A DNA stretch of 32,240 bases from Coriobacteriia bacterium (lineage in GTDB: Bacteria; Actinomycetota; Coriobacteriia; Anaerosomatales; PHET01). Below, piece after piece: positions 29,362 to 32,240 of the stretch (its first letter is position 1; every line of letters starts with the position of its first letter). Where the stretch lies: NCBI GenBank assembly GCA_009779675.1, contig WRDS01000015.1, forward strand, positions 1 to 32,240, given 5' to 3'. The position numbers and the translations under genes are program-made. The notes below the pieces were generated by a model. That model was not told where the DNA came from and did no database searches. It worked only from the letters and a program-made list of their open reading frames with translations.

Positions 29362-31364
29362 CAGCCACAGCCCTTGTGAGCCCCATGGTCCTTCTTATTG
29401 TGTTACCGATGGTGCTTGCCCTGCTTATCGCGACCGTTCCTGAGAAGGAGCAGGAGAAGGGGCGTCTGCTTGCACCCGTGCTCGCATCTGTCGCCGCGCT
29501 CGTTCCCTTAGCGGTTGCCGTTTCCAGGCTTGTGAGTGGGCTTACGGCGCATGGCAGCCTGCCCTGGTTTATGGACCTGGGGGCGAGCCTAAGCATCGAT
29601 CTGACGATTGACCGGTTGTCAGCGGTGATGCTTGCGGCTATCGCCGTGACGGCGGTGTGCGTGACGGTGTTCTCCGTTGGCTATTTGCGAGAGGAAATGG
29701 GGTGGCCGAGGTATTTCGCCCTGATCGCCCTTTTTATCGGCTCCATAAACCTGCTCGTGTGTGCGAGTACCCTGACCGCGCTTTTTATAGGCTGGGAGCT
29801 TGTCAGCCTCTGCTCTTACCTGTTCATAGGCTTCTGGTACAAAAAAAAGGAGGCAGCGCAGGCTGCGGTCAAGGCCTTTGTCACCGCACGGGTGGGTGAT
29901 GTCGGCCTGTTGCTCGGCATGGCACTTTTGTGGAGCCACGTCCAAAGCGATTCCTTTGCCGAGATATTCGCAGCAGTCGGCAAGCTGCCCGTCTCGGTGT
30001 GCACCGCTGCAGCGCTTGCCATCGCGGTTGGAGCGATGGGCAAGGCGGCGCAGTTCCCGCTTCAGGCGTGGTTGCCCGATGCCATGGAGGGCCCGACACC
30101 GGCTTCGGCGCTGACCCATGCGGCGACCATGGCCGCATCCGGGGTCTATCTGGTGGCGCGCATGTGGCCGCTTTTTGATGCGGCTCCTGTTGTAAAAGGG
30201 GTCTTGCTGGCGGTCGGTTTGATATCGGCGCTCGGCGGGGCGCTTGCAGCCTCGGCGCAAGCCGACATCAAGAAGGTGCTTGCGTACGCAATGGTGAGCC
30301 AGCTGGGATCGATGTTTGTGGTCCTTGGGACCGGCATGTGGCCAGTGGCCTCTTTTCACCTAATGGTTCATGCGGCGTTTACCGCGCTGCTCCTTCTTGC
30401 GGCCGGCAGCGTCATCCATGGCGTAGGGACCCAAGACCTTTCCAGGATGGGGGGGCTCTGCAAAGCGATGCCGGTCACATTTGCGGTCTGGCTCGTCGGG
30501 ATCGTTGTTATCGTGGGAATTCCGCCCTTCGACGGCTTTTTTGGTGCAGATCCCGTCATAAGCGGGGTGTTTCATGCGTCAGTGCCTGTAGGAATAGCGC
30601 TCTTGGCTGCTAATGGCATCACCGCTTTTTATGCGGCGCGTGTTACCAGGTTGGTGTTTTTCGACCCGCAGGGCAGCTCGCAGGGCACCCTGCGAAAAAG
30701 CGGTTCGCACACGGGTGCTTCGCGCAAGGATGTCTCACGCAAGGACAAGGGCACCTCAAAAGGGAAGGCGGCGACGCGGGCAAAGGCGAGAATGCGGGCA
30801 AAGACACGGGCGCACGAAAGCCCTGCCTTGATGCTCGGGCCGCTCCTGGCACTTGCCCTCGGCGCAACCGGGCTGGGGTTTGCATCGATACCGTTGCTGC
30901 GGCTACTCGGCGAAGATCCGATGCCGTTTCGCCTTGGCGTGGCCGTAGCCGCCTTTGTACTGCACGCAGCAGGCGCTTTTCTTGGCTGGAGGTTTGCCGC
31001 AGTGCGTGCGGTCGACAGCGCTGATGCAAACGCCGAGGGCGGCGCAAAGGCGCGCTTTGGCCTCGGCGGTAGTGGTGGTGACGGCGGCAGCGGCCTCGGA
31101 AGGCTCCTCGAGAACGGCTGGAACTGGGATGCGGTTGTCGACCGCGTGGTCGTGCGTCCGGTGATCGGGGCCTCGCGTGCGCTCTGGGCGATCGGCGACC
31201 GGCTGATCGCCGAGTGGATCGCCGAGGGCCCCGCAGTCCTTTCACGGGCGGTCGGGCGCAGCCTTTCTGGCCTGCAGACCGGCGATGCCCAGGCGTATGC
31301 GGTTACGACGGTAGTGGCGTTTATCGTGCTGCTTGTCGTTTCTATTTGGGTGGGGAGGTGGTGA
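29358..31364 (+). CDS. nuoL: NADH-quinone oxidoreductase subunit L with basic loop insertion
   Basis: FIGWELVSLCSYLFIGFWYKKKEAAQAAVKAFVTARVGDVGLLLGM, AQFPLQAWLPDAMEGPTPASALTHAATMAASGVYLVARM, C-terminal LQTGDAQAYAVTTVVAFIVLLV; ATG 29358 after ggggagg. Confidence 0.95.
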   Translation: MTATALVSPMVLLIVLPMVLALLIATVPEKEQEKGRLLAPVLASVAALVPLAVAVSRLVSGLTAHGSLPWFMDLGASLSIDLTIDRLSAVMLAAIAVTAVCVTVFSVGYLREEMGWPRYFALIALFIGSINLLVCASTLTALFIGWELVSLCSYLFIGFWYKKKEAAQAAVKAFVTARVGDVGLLLGMALLWSHVQSDSFAEIFAAVGKLPVSVCTAAALAIAVGAMGKAAQFPLQAWLPDAMEGPTPASALTHAATMAASGVYLVARMWPLFDAAPVVKGVLLAVGLISALGGALAASAQADIKKVLAYAMVSQLGSMFVVLGTGMWPVASFHLMVHAAFTALLLLAAGSVIHGVGTQDLSRMGGLCKAMPVTFAVWLVGIVVIVGIPPFDGFFGADPVISGVFHASVPVGIALLAANGITAFYAARVTRLVFFDPQGSSQGTLRKSGSHTGASRKDVSRKDKGTSKGKAATRAKARMRAKTRAHESPALMLGPLLALALGATGLGFASIPLLRLLGEDPMPFRLGVAVAAFVLHAAGAFLGWRFAAVRAVDSADANAEGGAKARFGLGGSGGDGGSGLGRLLENGWNWDAVVDRVVVRPVIGASRALWAIGDRLIAEWIAEGPAVLSRAVGRSLSGLQTGDAQAYAVTTVVAFIVLLVVSIWVGRW

Positions 31365-31371
31365 TCCAGCC

Positions 31372-32240
31372 GTGCTGATACTCGACCTGTTCGTGATCAT
31401 CCCCCTGTTCGTCGCAGCAACATGCGCGCTGACCTCACGGTTTGCACCTCGTATCGGGCGCTGGATTGCTCTTGCAGCACCTCTTTCACAGGCGGTCTTA
31501 CTTGGGTTTGCCGCTGCGCAGGTGAGAACAGATGCGGTCTTTGGGGCGGTAAGTCCAACGGCTGCATCCCTGTGGCGGCTCCGTGCAGACGGGCTTTCTT
31601 TTGTACTGCTTGGGCTGACCGTTGTGGTGGGCCTGCTTGCAATCTCAGCGTCTTGGGGCATGGGCCTTGAGGAGGGCGACTCCAAGGGTCGTGGCCTTCG
31701 TGACCGCGGAGGCGCGGAGCATAAGGGGGCGGCCCGTCGCCCTTCCACGGTCTTCGCTCTGCTTGCCCTGTTGCAGGGCTGTATCGCACTGGTGTTCCTT
31801 GCCGACAGCATGCTGCTTTTCTATGTCGCTTGGGAGTCGGTGCTCATTCCAGGGTTCTTCCTCATCGCCGGTGGCAGGCCCGGTGTTCCCAGACGTGCGG
31901 CGATGAGGTTTCTCGTGTATGTTTTTGCCGGTGGGGTGCTGCTGTTTGCGGGGATCATCCTCGCCCTTGCCACACAGGGGTACGACTCGATCTCGCTTCT
32001 TACCAAGCTTGCCGATGCAGACGCTGTCACGCCTGTCGGAAGGCTGGTGTTCTGGCTGGTTGCAGCGGCGTTCCTGATAAAGCTGCCTGCTGTACCACTA
32101 CATGCCTGGCTGCCGGATGCGTATACCGAGGCCCCTGCAGGCATCTCGATCTTCTTTGCTGGGATCCTGGCAAAGATGGGCGCGTATGGTCTGCTGCGGG
32201 TTGCGGCACCGCTCGCCCCTCAGGCATTTGCCGAGGCAAC
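31372..32240 (+). CDS. nuoM: NADH-quinone oxidoreductase subunit M, 3' truncated by the window end (not in ORF track)
   Basis: My translation from GTG 31372: VLILDLFVIIPLF..., YVAWESVLIPGFFLIAG, FLIKLPAVPLHAWLPDAYTEAPAGISIFFAGILAKMGAYGLLRVA; open to 32240. Confidence 0.92.
   Translation, partial: MLILDLFVIIPLFVAATCALTSRFAPRIGRWIALAAPLSQAVLLGFAAAQVRTDAVFGAVSPTAASLWRLRADGLSFVLLGLTVVVGLLAISASWGMGLEEGDSKGRGLRDRGGAEHKGAARRPSTVFALLALLQGCIALVFLADSMLLFYVAWESVLIPGFFLIAGGRPGVPRRAAMRFLVYVFAGGVLLFAGIILALATQGYDSISLLTKLADADAVTPVGRLVFWLVAAAFLIKLPAVPLHAWLPDAYTEAPAGISIFFAGILAKMGAYGLLRVAAPLAPQAFAEA

Overview
GC-rich, actinobacterial-looking (possibly Coriobacteriia-like; lineage not provable from sequence alone) chromosomal segment. 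Genes are almost entirely on the + strand. Left to right: 3' end of a protein with cell-wall-binding repeat 2; glyQ; glyS; PPDK regulatory protein; ppdK; dGTPase-like HD protein; membrane H+-pyrophosphatase; dnaG; rpoD-type sigma factor; TM-PASTA-Amidase_3 protein; mgtA-type P-ATPase with a long structured-looking leader; divergent tRNA-Asn(GTT) (-) and tRNA(CAT) (+); acidic membrane-anchored hypothetical protein; ABC-F ATPase; a 23-bp x5 tandem repeat array; and a tightly overlapping respiratory complex I operon nuoA-B-C-D-H-[I]-J-K-L-M (M is cut by the window end and is missing from the ORF track). Main find: nuoE/F/G are absent between nuoD and nuoH, and the 'nuoI' gene encodes a ~699-aa chimera in which a GltD/DPYD-like FeS-FAD-NAD(P) oxidoreductase sits between the NuoI N-terminal arm and the NuoI 2x[4Fe-4S] ferredoxin domain. 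This looks like a built-in replacement electron-input module. Second find: the mgtA leader contains nested and competing stems plus a small ORF ending ...MRPPGF* 19 nt before mgtA, suggesting leader-peptide/RNA control. Many intergenic regions and linkers carry unrelated short tandem repeats. No CRISPR, rRNA or transposase was seen.
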